Assembly: GCA_030280995.1 (NCBI GenBank)
Contig: JASXTE010000017.1
Location: 18,990,498 to 19,054,497 of the forward strand
Direction of reading: 5' to 3'
DNA from: Hemileia vastatrix
Lineage: Eukaryota > Basidiomycota > Pucciniomycetes > Pucciniales > Zaghouaniaceae
DNA length: 64,000 bases
How positions within the stretch are numbered: the stretch's first letter is position 1; each line of letters opens with the position of its first letter. Below the pieces are notes generated by a model, which saw only the letters and a list, made by a program, of their open reading frames with translations, was not told where the DNA came from and did no database searches. The position numbers and the translations under genes were made by a program. Of this stretch, positions 22,501 through 33,654 are shown piece after piece.

Positions 22501-22708
22501 AGGTGCAATTGTAGCAGCTACTGATAACCCCTCTAACAAACGTTGTAGGCATGTTGACAGAGATTTCTACTTTGTGAATGAACAAGTTCATCGACGTGAA
22601 ATTGACATTAAGTGGGTATCAACTAAAGATCAGGTGGCAGATTTGTTGACGAAGAATTTGGGACCAAATGTTTGGAAAGAAAAGAGATATTTATTAGGGG
22701 TTTTCTAG
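19589..22708 (+). pseudogene. Copia-1 pol (protease, integrase, RT, RNase H) with stops
   Basis: The protease region reads FDFSATHHVTG where Copia normally has D-S-G-A-T-H-H, so the catalytic DSG is lost. The GAG-pre-integrase finger (MDWNCRLGHTS ... CDVCAMSKSKRK), the integrase core (SDLVGPM, LRTDNGKEY, HEQNGMAERLNENIGEIART), reverse transcriptase (TFDVAAAYLHRNLEEEIYF, YGTKQAARFW, WIHVDDGVV) and RNase H (FCDATWGG, YCDKKGAIVAA, KDQVADLLTKNLG) follow in order. In-frame stops occur near 20570, 21323, 21752 and 22364; at least three fit a C-to-T or G-to-A change from CAA, CGA or TGG. Inactive. Confidence 0.9.
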
Positions 22709-22808
22709 TTTCCATGTTTTTCCTTATTTTCTTTTCTTTTAATTACTTTCAAATTTCTCTACTTGTTTTTGGCAAGGGATGGTTATAGAGAAATCCCTAA
22801 GAAGGGGG

Positions 22809-22926
22809 TGTTATGTGTAGTATGATGGCTTAGTGATTGTTAAGTACATAAAGTGTATATAGTCTGTGGTGCAGCTGACACGTCTAACTCTGGTTCACTC
22901 TGAACGAAGCGCTGACACTGCTACCA
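22809..22926 (+). repeat. Copia-1 3' LTR (118 bp)
   Basis: Pairs with 17760-17877. It is preceded by the polypurine tract at about 22797-22808. Confidence 0.92.
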
Positions 22927-23011
22927 TAATTTTGAATTCCCACCTTAATTGTGTTAAGGATGGTCCTTTTATACAGATTTTCTATGTCAATAGTTGTATA
23001 CAAGAAGCTTA
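22927..23011 (-). repeat. Probable distal part of the Copia-2 3' LTR
   Basis: This stretch and 27818-27935 flank the Harbinger insertion. Read on the minus strand it holds a TATAAAA-like promoter box followed by GGACC. Assignment to the Copia-2 LTR rests on adjacency after removing Harbinger, so it is tentative. Confidence 0.4.
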
Positions 23012-23211
23012 GAGCATCTCCACTTGTTGCATCAAATTATCAGTAGCTATTAGCATATTACTGAGATTTTGCTTACTGATCTGCATGCAACCCCAGTCGT
23101 ATGAAGTAAATCTCAATTAACTCAAAATTTTCAAAATATTCATCACTCGTGTTTTTTGTTTGGCAACAGTAACTCTTCTTTAAACACAACACGACCTTCC
23201 ACACATTCCAC

Positions 23212-24582
23212 ATGGATCTATACAGATACTACATTCTTGAGGAATTCCATTCAATGGAAGAGGAAGAACTAATGTTATCAATATTACTAGACACTGAAGA
23301 ACGAGCTAAAAAAAGATTCAATGCAACCGTATTGAAGGCCACTATAAACTGTTGCGAGATTATTTTGAAGACAATTGTACATACAACAAAGGAATATTTG
23401 AAAGAAGATTCCATATGAGCAAAAATTTATTCAACAAAATATGTCATGATCTTCAAGAGCACAACAACTACTGGCTATGGAGAACTGTAAGTTTCATTAC
23501 ACTAATATATGTATTTTATAATATTCAAAAGCTTTATTTCTTCTTTGCCACTACCTTTTACTATTCACAAGGATTGTTGTAAGAATCCAGGCTTAACACC
23601 ACACCAAAAGTTAACTTGTTGCCTACACCAACTTGCCTATGGGATTGCAGCAGATTGCACCAATGAATATATTCAAATAGCAGAATATATGGCACTATTA
23701 ACACTAAATTTTTTTATTAAAGATATGGTAAAGTTGTACAAATCAGAATAATTACCTGAGCCAAATACAAAAGAAAAAAAAATCTTGAACAAATACAAAG
23801 AACGTGGCTTTCCTGGGTGTTTAGGATCAATCAATGGTATGCACTGGGAGTGGAAAAACTGCCCTGCAGCGTGGGCTGGTCAGTTTCAAGGAAAAGAAGG
23901 AGCTCCAAATATGGTACTAGAGGGTTTAGCGAGCAAAAACTTATGCTTTTGGCACTTCTTCTTTGGTTCTCCTGGTTCCCTGAATGATATCAACATCCTC
24001 CACCACAGCCACATATTTGACAAATTACTCTCCAGAACACAAGATGAGGTTAGGTCTAAAGTAAACAAACATAAGTATACCTGTGGATATTATCTTGCAG
24101 ATGGAATTTATCCGTGATGGTCAACACTTGTAAAAACAATTCCTCACCCTCAGGATGAGGCTAGAAAGTACTACGCTAAGCTACAAGAAGCAGCCCGCAA
24201 AGATATTGAACAAGCCTTTGGTGTACTACAATCTCAATGGGGAATTATCAAGCAACTATGTCGCCTTTGGAACATTAGTGAAGTAAATAATTTAATGATG
24301 TGTTGTGTAATATTGCACAACATGATTGTAGAAGATAAATCAGCTTTTGACCCTTACCTTACTCAAGAATCCCTTGTGAATGAGAATGAAGAATCATCTT
24401 CTTTAAAAATACTTAGCAATCATTGTGATCCAGCTTTTTTCAATAGTTTAACATCTTATATGCAAAGGAACCAACAACTACATAATTCCTCAATCCACTT
24501 TCAATTGTGTGAAGACCTAAAAATTCATAATTGGACTATTAAAGCCAATAAAGATTTATTTAAAGTCAGTAATAGGAAATAA
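23212..24582 (+). pseudogene. Harbinger transposase (inactive)
   Basis: Starts MDLYRYYILEEF at 23212; a frameshift near 23340 is needed to reach RDYFEDNCTYNKGIFERRF. An 85-nt intron (GTAAGT at 23487, acceptor at 23571) leads to the catalytic part. GSINGMHWEWKNCPAAWAG carries Asn (23833-23835) where the family has the first catalytic Asp. The second Asp lies in PGSLNDINIL and the Glu in KDIEQAFGVLQSQWGI. In-frame stops lie near 23749 and 24115 (before WSTLVKTI). With the first Asp changed and stops present, it cannot be catalytically active. Confidence 0.88.
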
Positions 24583-24589
24583 ATATTAT

Positions 24590-25080
24590 AAAGATGAAAG
24601 ATTACCTTTTATTTAATATATTATTATTGATAAGTAAAGAAAAAAAAACCAGCTTCTTATGAAATAAGTTTTATTGTTAGTAATCAAGTATTATGACATA
24701 AAGTAGTTATTTTACCTTTTTTTATATAATTTTACTGACATGTAAAGAAAAAAAATTCCTGCAACACTTCATAAGAAATAAGTAATAAAATAAGAAATAT
24801 ATTGTTAGTTAAGAGAGTTTGATAAGAAATGTAATAAAAAACCTTTATATTATTATATATTATTATTGATAATTAAAGTAAAAAAAAAACCTTCAAACGC
24901 TTCATAAGAAATAAGTAATAAATTAATATTAATATTTTTAGTTAAGAGAGATTGATAAGATAAGTAATAAAAAAACTATATATTACTATATATTAATATT
25001 GATAAGTAAAGTAAAAAATATCCCTGAAATGCTTCATAAGAAATAAGTAATAAAATAAAAAATATAAGACAAATAATTAA
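24590..25080. repeat. Four degenerate units inside Harbinger
   Basis: About four AT-rich units of roughly 110-120 bp share the signature GATAAGTAAAG, then an A run, then CTTCATAAGAAATAAGTAATA. An inverted counterpart (TACTTATCAATAATAATATATA, TTATTTCTTATGAAG) lies near 26180-26320, so the intergenic centre of the transposon is bracketed by related inverted sequence. Confidence 0.6.
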
Positions 25081-25087
25081 TATTATG

Positions 25088-25397
25088 GAGAGGAAAAAAA
25101 AAGGGGATTGGAGGAGCAATACACCTGAAGAGTATTGCGCCAAAAAAGTGACGGAAAAAAGAAGGAAAAAATATTGGTAAATCTAGCAAGAGGTTTACCC
25201 AAGGTTAACAACAATTAGTTACTCTTGCTAGATTTTCCTAATTTTTTTCCACCTCCTAGCAAGAGTAACTAATTTTTGTTAACCTTGGGTAAATCTCTTG
25301 CTATATTTACCAATATTTTTTCCTTCTTTTTTCCGCCACTTTTTTGGCACAATACTCTTTGGGTGTATTGCTCCTCCAATATCCTTTTTTTTCCTCC
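25088..25397. mobile_element. Fold-back element inside Harbinger, about 310 bp
   Basis: Nearly the whole segment is an inverted repeat with arms of about 140 nt: GGATTGGAGGAGCAATACACC ... AGCAAGAGGTTTACCCAAGG ... TTACTCTTGCTAG, then the complementary arm ending GGTGTATTGCTCCTCCAAT. The loop is only about 20 nt. It has no coding capacity and is probably a MITE nested in the transposon. Confidence 0.85.
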
Positions 25398-25532
25398 TCG
25401 GTAAGCTACTAGTTTCTTTTTTTTGTTTTCTATTTTTCTTGCTTGTTTTTTTCATTAATGGAATTTTTTTTCCCAACCAGTATCTGACTCTCACTATTGC
25501 CAAGCAAAATAGTGAAACAGCAAAGCACTTCC

Positions 25533-25604
25533 AACATTGAGGCAATAATCCCTCAGGCTTTGCCCCTATCGGCTATTGCCTTGGGGAATTATTGCCTCAA
25601 TGTT
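25533..25604. repeat. Short hairpin AACATTGAGGCAATAAT
   Basis: 17-nt perfect arms (25533-25549 and 25588-25604) with additional pairing inward (GGCTATTGCC). It lies just beyond the fold-back element. Confidence 0.8.
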
Positions 25605-25686
25605 TCTTGGAAATGGAGGAGAGGACATCTATGATAGGCAATAGGAATCCTCTCCAATATATAAGGAGGTGAGTCTATAACCATCT

Positions 25687-25863
25687 CCCCTCACTCATCT
25701 TTTGCAATTACATATTAAATCAAACACCTATACACCAAAGTAATACCCCTCACTCATCTTTTGCAATTACATATTAAATCAAATACCTATACACCAAAGT
25801 AATACCCCTCACTTGTCTTTTGAAATTATATATTGAGTTATTAACCATTCCACCATTATATTA
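25687..25863. repeat. Tandem repeat, three 59-bp units
   Basis: Units begin CCCCTCACTCATCTTTTGC at 25687, 25746 and 25805. The first two are nearly identical; the third is diverged. Confidence 0.9.
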
Positions 25864-26397
25864 ATACTAATTTTTTATACAAAAACTTCATTTGCAATAA
25901 AATATAACAAAAAATTGTTACTATTAAATGCAAACTAATTATTATTAATTTAATAAATCTTTATAATGAGTAAAAACTATTAAATATATTATAATATTTG
26001 ACAATTTATATTAAATTTTAATATGTTACTGACGCCTCACCATAATTTTTCCTTCCTAATTCTATTTTATTAAACTTATAATTTTTGACAGCTTTTCTCC
26101 CACTCATCTTTTGGAATACAATTATTAAAATAATATTACTCACATCTCTCCATAATATTAATTATTTGTCTTATATTTTTTATTTTATTACTTATTTCTT
26201 ATGAAGAGTTTGAAGAGTTTATTTTTATTTTACTTATCAATAATAATATATAGTTTTTTTATTACTTTTCTTATCAATCTTGGTTTTTTTTTACTTTATT
26301 TATCAATAATAATATATAATAATAGATACTTTCTATTCCATCTAATACCACCATAAATGTTAGATATAGAAGTTAAAACATTATAAATTTTATATTA

Positions 26398-27549
26398 CTA
26401 CTTGCTCCCTAACCAATTTCTTTTCAAGTCATCTTTCATTTTATCCAGCATTGCAAAATCATCCTCATTACAACCTTTATTTTGCTTCAATATCAAAAGC
26501 TCCTTCAGTTGATTGATATCATTACTTCTCATTTCACTATGGCTTTGTTCCTCATTTATCTTCAAGTTTCTTTTATCTACCTCAATTTTCTCCTGGTTCA
26601 ACTTGACATTTGTTTGGTCAATAGCAATTTTTACTTTGTCAATTTCAAGTTGCTCTTTCTCAATTAATATTCTGTCTTGTGCAATATCCACTTGTTTTCC
26701 TTCAAGATCATTTTGTTGCTCAAACATTGAATTGGTGCTGCACATGCTTTTAAGTTGTTTTTCAGCCAAATATTTAAGATTAGTAGTGATGTTGACTTTA
26801 TCTTCACTTATAGTGCTCTTGCTCAATCTTCATTTTTTTGCTGCTTTTCAACCTATAGGGCACACACTGAAAACATTGGAAGGAAAAGGAGTAAATGGTT
26901 CACTGTTTTGATCATCATAACAACTTGAATTTGATTCAGGTATTTCAGGGTCCACAGGTATAGGGTCCGTAGGAACTAAATTAGAAGGTTTGTTTATCTC
27001 CATTCTCCATTTCGGTGCAAACTTGAGTTTTTCCCATTCTGGAAGACTTTTGAGAGCTGACTTGTTTTGTTCTTGATAGACAGTAAGAGCCATTTGGAGC
27101 CAGTCACTTGGGTTACTTCCACTAGGTGGGTTTTGCTCAATTGAGTGATAAATTGCACTAAATTTAAGAGTTGATGTATTTAAGGCTTGCCATCTGACAT
27201 ACAAGGCAAAAAAATAGATTGAATTGTTAAAATGTGATTTGAGTAAGAAGGAAAGAGTGGTTGCCTTATTTTTATTTTTTCATAATCTCTGTAATGGACC
27301 TTGCTATACATATTAAAATGTGTCTTGATTTTTTTTGTAAAAGGCCTCCTCAGTTTGATATGTTGCATATTCAGGCTGTTCACTGATGCTTATCCATGAC
27401 AAGGCAAGTTGTTCTTCTTCCTGTGGGTTCCAGTTAGGTGAACATTTTTTCTTTAAATCAGATGACATATTGAAGGTTTTTTTAGTTGGAAGGTTTATAT
27501 AGTTGTCTGTAGTACCAAAATATGTTAATAAATAGTGATATGAAGTCAA
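26398..27549 (-). pseudogene. Harbinger Myb/SANT-like second protein (decayed)
   Basis: Read right to left, the N-terminus (SPNWNPQEEEQLALSWISIS) resembles the Myb/SANT-like domain of the Harbinger accessory protein, which in the family binds the transposon ends and imports the transposase. The middle part (RWQALNTSTLKFSAIYHSIE) follows in another frame near 27204. After two stops near 26850 a 142-residue charged coiled coil (EKEQLEIDKVKIAIDQTNVK) ends at 26398. At least one frameshift and two stops are present. Confidence 0.7.
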
Positions 27550-27817
27550 AATAGTGTTGTGTAATGGAGAAATAAATTTTTTTGGTAAACTTCAGACAGT
27601 CGGTATATCTGCAAGCAAGTTGAGATGAGAAATTTTTTGGCAGGCAAGAAGTTGAGTTAATGACTCACAAGCGGTAGTGTCCAGTAATATTACTGACACT
27701 TATCCACGAATTTTCAATTTGAGGGCTTACCAATGGGTCTTAATGGAATGAGTGATGTTGCCAGGTTCAAAACATGCATACCAACAGTGTTTACCAAAAC
27801 AAGTGGAGATGCTCTTA

Positions 27818-27935
27818 TATTCTATATACAGAGCACTAAATCATGTTATGGTTGTTACAGACTTAGATCCTGTTGCATGGTGGTCAGCCTGTAGAGCTCT
27901 GGAAAGAACCGGTTACAGATATCCCCCCCTGCAAA
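27818..27935 (-). repeat. Start of the Copia-2 3' LTR
   Basis: On the minus strand a polypurine tract (GCAGGGGGGGATA) precedes TGTAACCGGTTCTTTCC at about 27935. The block TTTCCAGAGCTCTACAGG recurs in the same orientation at 59990-60028. Harbinger interrupts the LTR at 27814/27818. Confidence 0.6.
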
Positions 27936-28016
27936 CATAACCAACTCCAAAATTAAAAAAGAAATAAAGTAAAATGAGAAACAAAGAAAATAAAGGAAAA
28001 AATAAATATAGCCCCA

Positions 28017-31000
28017 TCACCACACACAGACATCTTTCCTTCTAAGCACTGTCAGAGATGAGCCCAGTGATTTTGTGAGAATATCTGCATGAATTTGAGA
28101 AGTGGGGACCCATTCTAACGTTAATTTTTTCAGAATGAGTTGCTCATTCAAAATATAGAAGCACCTATCCACATTCTGTGTCCTCTTGTTGTATGGGTTA
28201 TCTTTTGCATTGGCAATTGCTCCTTTGTTGTCACAGAAGATCTTTATAGGGGGAATATCAGGGAAAATGTATTTAAGAAGGTTTGAGATACAAATGGCAT
28301 CTTTCATACCACCACCAAGTGCTAAATATTCAGCAGTGAATGATGAATCACTAACTTTCAATTGACGTCTTGAGGTCCACAAAATGGGGCAAGAGTTGAG
28401 TAGAAGGAGATGTCCACTCTGAGCTCTTGAGAATTCTGTGTTATTCCAAGTGGAATCAGAAAAAGAAAGAAGTTCAAGTGGGGAATCTCAGTCAGGATGA
28501 ATGTGAAGACACAGGTTGGCAGCATGTTGAATATATCTGAGCAGATGGTTTAGGGAAATCCAGTGATTGGCTGTGGGTTTGGAGGAGAAACATGCCAAAA
28601 AATTGGCAGGGAAGGACAAATCCGGCCTAGTTGCTACCACCACATAACTTAGAGCACCTAGAATAGAGAGTTATTTAGTTGTATCAATAGATACCTCTTC
28701 ATCCTAGGCTGTGGTAATTTATAGATTAGTTGGTAGGGGGGATCTTGTCATCAATCCAGAGGGGTTACAAGTCCGCAGAATCTTGTCAATGAGATGAAAA
28801 TTGTGCAGATCAAAACCCTCTGGAACTTCTTTGATAGCAACACCTACAGTACCATCCACATTATCATTCCACTTTACCTTTAAACTACCATCCAACCCAT
28901 TATCTAACTCCTTCAATACCTCCTCACTACTTCCACCCACTATACCATCATCAACATGAATCCATATCACAACCAAACATCCCTTCTTCCTAAGAACATA
29001 GAAAATTTTATCATACTGACTTGCCTTGTACCCCAGAGCATCCAATTTGCTGGCTATAGAAAGTCACCAGAATCTCGCTTCTTGCTTTGTACCATAGAGG
29101 GATTTATTTAAAATTAGTGCATTCCCAATGGCATGTAGCTGGTAACCTTCAGGACGATGTACCCAAATTTCTTCATCAATTGGGCTGAGAAGGTAAGCAG
29201 CTGTGACATCAAAAGATTTTACAGGCCATTTGTGATATGAAGCTAAAGTGAGAAGAATGTGTTGTAAAGCAAAAGTGGCAATTGGGGCAAAGGTGTCAGT
29301 AAAATCAATACCGTATTGTTGCGAAAAAACTTTGGCTACATATCATGCTTTGTGGGTTGGGGATTTAGATGAAGGATTCTTGATGGTGAAGACCCATTTT
29401 TCATTGGTTAGTTTGGTGCCAGGAGGAAGATTTTCTTCATAAAACACATCCATATCTTTCATGTTTAACAGCTCCTTTTTGCATGCTTGGTCCCACTTAC
29501 AACTGTCAGGTGAGAACATAGCTTGCAAATGGGTTTTGGGGATAATGAAAGATTGGGACGAATTTTCTTCACAGTTTCATGTATGGCTTTTTCTTGAGAC
29601 AGAAGCCTTTTTTAATCCTTGAAATCACCTAGTTTCATATTGTTGAGGGAATATGAACAAATGCTGTTTCACCGAAATTTCAAAAGTTGGAATAGTTTGG
29701 GGTTGCATTGTACATCAGCTGAATAGGAGTTTTGTCACCTGTTTTAACATTAGGAATACAGTTATGAACATGAGCCTCCCACTAGTATTCTAAACCCCAG
29801 AATAACTCAGGTAGTTCACTTGCAAGGAGTATTGTTCTTGCAATGTCACCAACTGTTCTGTTGAATCTTTCAGCTGTTCTATTCTGCTTATGATGGTGAG
29901 GGCATGTGAATTCATGAGTAGCTCCAATATCAGACAAGATCTGTGCCATCTTATTTCTGTGAATTTCCCCTCCATCAGTGCATAAAACTTGAAGCTTCCT
30001 CCCAGTTATATTTTCTAATTTTTTATAGAAAGAAAAAAAACAAGAAGTTGCCTCAGATTTGGAACTCAGTAAAAATACCTCACCATAGGAAGTCGAGCTT
30101 TCCCTGAACATTGCTGCCCACCTAGCACCATGAATAGTGGGATCCATGGGACCAAAAAGATCTCCAACAATCAAGCTAATTAGGGATTCTGTCTTTTATT
30201 CACGGTTTGCTGACGGTTTCCAAGTGCTCTTTGCAATTAAAAAATCTTCACAATCAATATTACCTGCAGGCATAGATAATTGTAAACCAGTTCCCATACC
30301 AGAATTGATTATTTTTCTGATGATGTTGATGCTGATATGTCCTAGTCTTCTATGCCAGTCCATTAGGGAAACTTTAGCTGCAGGTGGACAGTTGATGTGA
30401 TGATTCTTTTTTACAGTGAAAATAAGTGAAGGGTTCAGGGTGTAGCAATAAGAGGGAACATTATTTGGATTGAAATTACTGACACTAATTACATCCAATA
30501 CCCATCTTCCTCTTGTATTCTCTACCCAGCCAGTCATAATCAAATCTTCTTTAAAATAAATCCCTAAATTTTTATTTTCAGAACACAAACCAAAAAAGAA
30601 ACCACAGTCCACTAAATAAAATAAAGAGATTAGAGTAGTCCTAACATCTGAACAATAGAAAAAATTGGTAATAGTCACTATTTTTCCATCCCCTTTAATT
30701 TTCAAATCTCCTAAACCAGTGATGAAGGAAGAAAGACTGTTAGTTGCAAATTTGACTGGGATTTGGATTTTAAGAAGTTTGAAATTGCTGAGAAGGCTCA
30801 CATTTCCAGTGACATGATGAGTTTATCCACTGTCCAAGATAGCATAGTTGTCAGAAATTGCCTCAGGGGACCATTCAGCACTATTCAGATCAATATGTTC
30901 AACCATTTCATATAGCACTTCAATATTTTTTTCAAAAATAGTAACTTCATTAAATTCAATTTGAACATCTCTAGCATGAATGGGACCACATTGAGGGAAT

Positions 31001-31071
31001 TTGAAAGGAATATAAACCTTTTTGTTTCTTGAATTGGGATCAGAAGCAAAATTAGTTGCACAATCACACAT
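28017..31071 (-). pseudogene. Copia-2 pol (decayed)
   Basis: Right to left: protease ILDSG with a stop directly after it, then THHVTG (about 30810-30830); GAG-pre-integrase MDWHRRLGHIS (about 30360); integrase core (GDLFGPMDPTIHG, LCTDGGEIHRNK, HHHKQNRTAERFNRTVGDIART, 29782-30174); reverse transcriptase (KWVFTIKNPSSKS about 29400, ITAAYLLSP-type motif, YGTKQEARFW about 29080, WIHVDDGIV about 28960); and RNase H (SFTAEYLALGGG, FCDNKGAIANA, IHADILTKSLGS) ending at 28017. Several stops and frameshifts are present, and the 28383-28718 linker is badly degraded. Confidence 0.85.
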
Positions 31072-31110
31072 AATGTATATCTTAGATGAGAGATTTTAAG
31101 AATGAGGATT

Positions 31111-32004
31111 ATATGGAAAATGAGCCACAACATGAGCAGTGGAATGGAATTCATGAAAATTATGATGTGCACAAGGAGGCCTGTAAGAATCAGTTTTTCC
31201 CTGAAGTTGCATAGCGGCATGAAGAGAGAATTCAACAGAGAGAGTTGCAGTAGGTAATGATGAAATTCTTTCTCAATGAATTCTATTTTGAACCAGACTT
31301 GAAATAAGTGGACAGAAGTCTTCAAATGAAACAGATTTTGAATTGGAAAGGTTATCCACAGCTAAACATAGATATACATAAAAGTCTTTCAGTGAAGAAG
31401 GAAGCAAAGCATGTACCGTTAGTGCCTTGAAAACTTTGGTATCAAACACAATTCCTTTTCTTTCTATTTCATCAAAAAATTTATTGAATGCCTCCAAGTA
31501 TTTTCTATGTGATGTTAATTGTGTTTGTTTCAAATTGATGAAGTTGCAGATTTCAGTAATTGTGGAAGTATGATTTGTCCTGATGAACATATTACTGATA
31601 TGAAGATAGGTTTGACATGATTTTCAGTCAGTGGAGATCTCATTTTGCAAGTTAGGAGAAATAGAGTGCAGAAGAATTAAGTGAGTAGCTCTATCTTCAA
31701 AGTCATCAGGTCCATTACCATCATTCAGCGCATATACTCTAGTGCTGACAAAATATTTGATTAAAGCCAATGTATTGGTATGCCAATCAGAATAGTTTCT
31801 GCCACTTGTTTCAAGGGTGGGTATAGATTGAGTGAATTCCATTACATTGTGTAAGGTGCATTGTCTCTCTATCATACTAATTGGTGGAACTTGCAGTGGT
31901 GCTGACATGTGTGGTGGTGTGGGGAATGAGTTACCAATGGGATTGGTCTGCCTAAAGAGGGAGACCAGTCTCACTGTTGGAGTTGTCCTGTTTGTGTCAC
32001 TCAT
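31111..32004 (-). pseudogene. Copia-2 gag (broken)
   Basis: The frame starting MSDTNRTTPTVRLVSL at 32004 reaches a stop near 31624 and continues as ITEICNFINLKQTQLTSHRK (31590-31273) and then DSYRPPCAHHNFHEFHSTAH (about 31200-31130), a degenerate zinc-knuckle region. The Pro/Ser-rich extreme N-terminus is displaced to 46110-46497 by the LTR-A and Gypsy-B insertions. Confidence 0.7.
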
Positions 32005-32035
32005 GCTTTCAGTAAAATGGTGGGTGTGATGGACA

Positions 32036-32040
32036 GGTGG
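32036..32040. other. Target duplication GGTGG of solo LTR-A copy 1 (left)
   Basis: Matches 46105-46109 immediately after the far end of the split LTR. Confidence 0.85.
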
Positions 32041-32788
32041 TGCCAGCCTGCTTATCTCCAGGACTGAGTAAAAAGTACTTATAAGTTATGTTAAACACAT
32101 GGACTACACATGGGAGCAATAAATTAGAGTACATAAATAATATACATAAGTAAAACTATGATAATATAAGAAATATGCCATTATAACACCTTATATACAT
32201 GCATATATACACCTTTTATAAGTCTTATGTACTTAATATTAAGTTTGAATATGTTAGGGTAATCTTAAGAACCTTAAATATAAGGCTATATAATTTTTAA
32301 GTAGACTTAAAGCTGTTGTTTTCATTGTTTTATGTAAAAAATAAGAAATGTGCTTTAAATCACTTAGAAGTTGATTATATGCACTATAATTTTAATGATA
32401 TTTAAAATACGCCTTCACAGATCAATTTGTCTTAATTAGGACTATTGGTTTGGCTACTCAAATGCATAAAAATAACACTTTTCAAATTTGGTGTTTTTTA
32501 TGCCAGATATGGCTTCTGTGTACTGGCCACATACTGCCTGCATTTTTCCCATGTGAATAGCTTCATTTTTAGCAAAGTTAGCTTTTTCACACTATAATTA
32601 CCCCACAATCTATGCCCACTGTGGGGAAACATGCTAAAATAGGCAACAGGCGCTTATTTAGTGTCCTAGCTTAATTACAAATGCATTGACCCTCTTTATA
32701 TGCACTAATTTCATTAATAACCTTAATCTTGGCACTTTATTTAACTACCACGCTTAAATTTGCCTAAACTAGTCAAGGATTTACCCGT

Positions 32789-33563
32789 TGTGGTCTTCCA
32801 ACATTGGCAGGGGCCTTTGTTGTGTGTTTTGGTGCTGTTTGCGCATGTCTTAATTGACATCTGTTGAAGAATTGGGTATTTTTCTGGGTTTATTCTGTGG
32901 ATATTGGGTCTGCGGGTATGTGGGTACTATCATTGGATAGCCCCGGTTTTTCTCTATATTTCATGTCTTGTAGACATTTTTCATATTCTAAGTTTAAAGG
33001 TGTCATTTCCTCATTTTTCATTTTTAAAAGATAGCTGTTTAATTTTGTTTTTCGTGTTTTACGGGCTAACCTTAAGTCTTAGGGTTAAGTGCTTAGTACT
33101 ATTGGATAGAGCTAATTTTTCTTTATATTTCATGGCTCAATGTTGTTATAGTGAAATTCCATGTTTTAAAGGTTTTAGTAGTTGTAGTTATTTTTTCTAA
33201 GTAGATTAGGTGTTTTTATTGGTTTTCTAGCTTCAGGGAGGTGGTGCCGCTTCAGGCGGCACCTCCGACGTCGGGCGGCCCGCCTGCCTCTGTTTGAGAA
33301 GATTGGGGAGCGCTTCTGGAGGGTTTTTATTCAATTTGGCGGGTACAGGCGCCAAATTGGTGGGTGTGCATGGGCTCTTAGAGAGTGGTCTGTGTGTACA
33401 TAGTGAATAAGACAGTTTGGGGGCAACCTTAATCATCATACAACCATCCGGAGGTGATATCATTGTTCCTCACTCAGTTTTAAAGGGACAGGGGATTTTC
33501 TCTCTGGTTTTTCTCCAACTCCCTTTGTCAAGGCCTATAGCTAGTACTATAGGATTGTCTACA
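32789..33563 (+). repeat. Gypsy-B 5' LTR (775 bp)
   Basis: Contains a GC-rich block (33265-33290) with CCGACGTCGG-like symmetry, and an inverted repeat ATTTGGCG ... CGCCAAAT near 33340. It lacks a 318-bp segment present in the 3' LTR. Confidence 0.92.
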
Positions 33564-33567
33564 TTTA

Positions 33568-33584
33568 TGGCGCCCAACGTGGGG
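33568..33584 (+). promoter_or_regulatory. Gypsy-B primer-binding site
   Basis: TGGCGCCCAACGTGGGG starts four bases after the LTR end, the classical position and TGG start for a tRNA primer site. Confidence 0.8.
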
Positions 33585-33654
33585 TAGAACCTGCTAGTTC
33601 TTTGGAATCTCTGTTTTCTTTGGTTGGCTCTTTTTGGTGTTTTAGACAGGAAGA

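Larger units (their letters stand above)
17760..22926 (+). mobile_element. Copia-1: Ty1/Copia retrotransposon with short LTRs
   Basis: Bounded by two 118-bp LTRs (17760-17877 and 22809-22926) starting TGTTATGTGTAG and ending CTGCTACCA. A primer-binding site follows the 5' LTR (TGGGTTATGGGCTG, from 17878) and a polypurine tract (AAGAAGGGGG) precedes the 3' LTR. Domain order gag, protease, integrase, RT, RNase H identifies Copia. Flanks are ATTTT-like on both sides (17755-17759 and about 22929-22933), an imperfect target duplication. Coding is interrupted by several stops and a gag frameshift. Confidence 0.92.
23012..27814 (+). mobile_element. PIF/Harbinger DNA transposon, 4.8 kb
   Basis: Terminal inverted repeats start GAGCATCTCCACTTGTT at 23012 and end with the complement at 27814. 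TTA target duplications lie at 23009-23011 and 27815-27817, as the family requires. It carries the typical two genes in convergent orientation: a DDE transposase on the plus strand and a Myb/SANT-like protein on the minus strand. Between them lies a 1.8-kb non-coding block with repeats and hairpins. Both genes are decayed. Confidence 0.92.

Noticed and set aside
32904..33200. ORFs inside the Gypsy-B LTRs (32904-33463 and 44389-44924)
   Set aside because: They recur because the LTR is repeated, and they lack domain signal.
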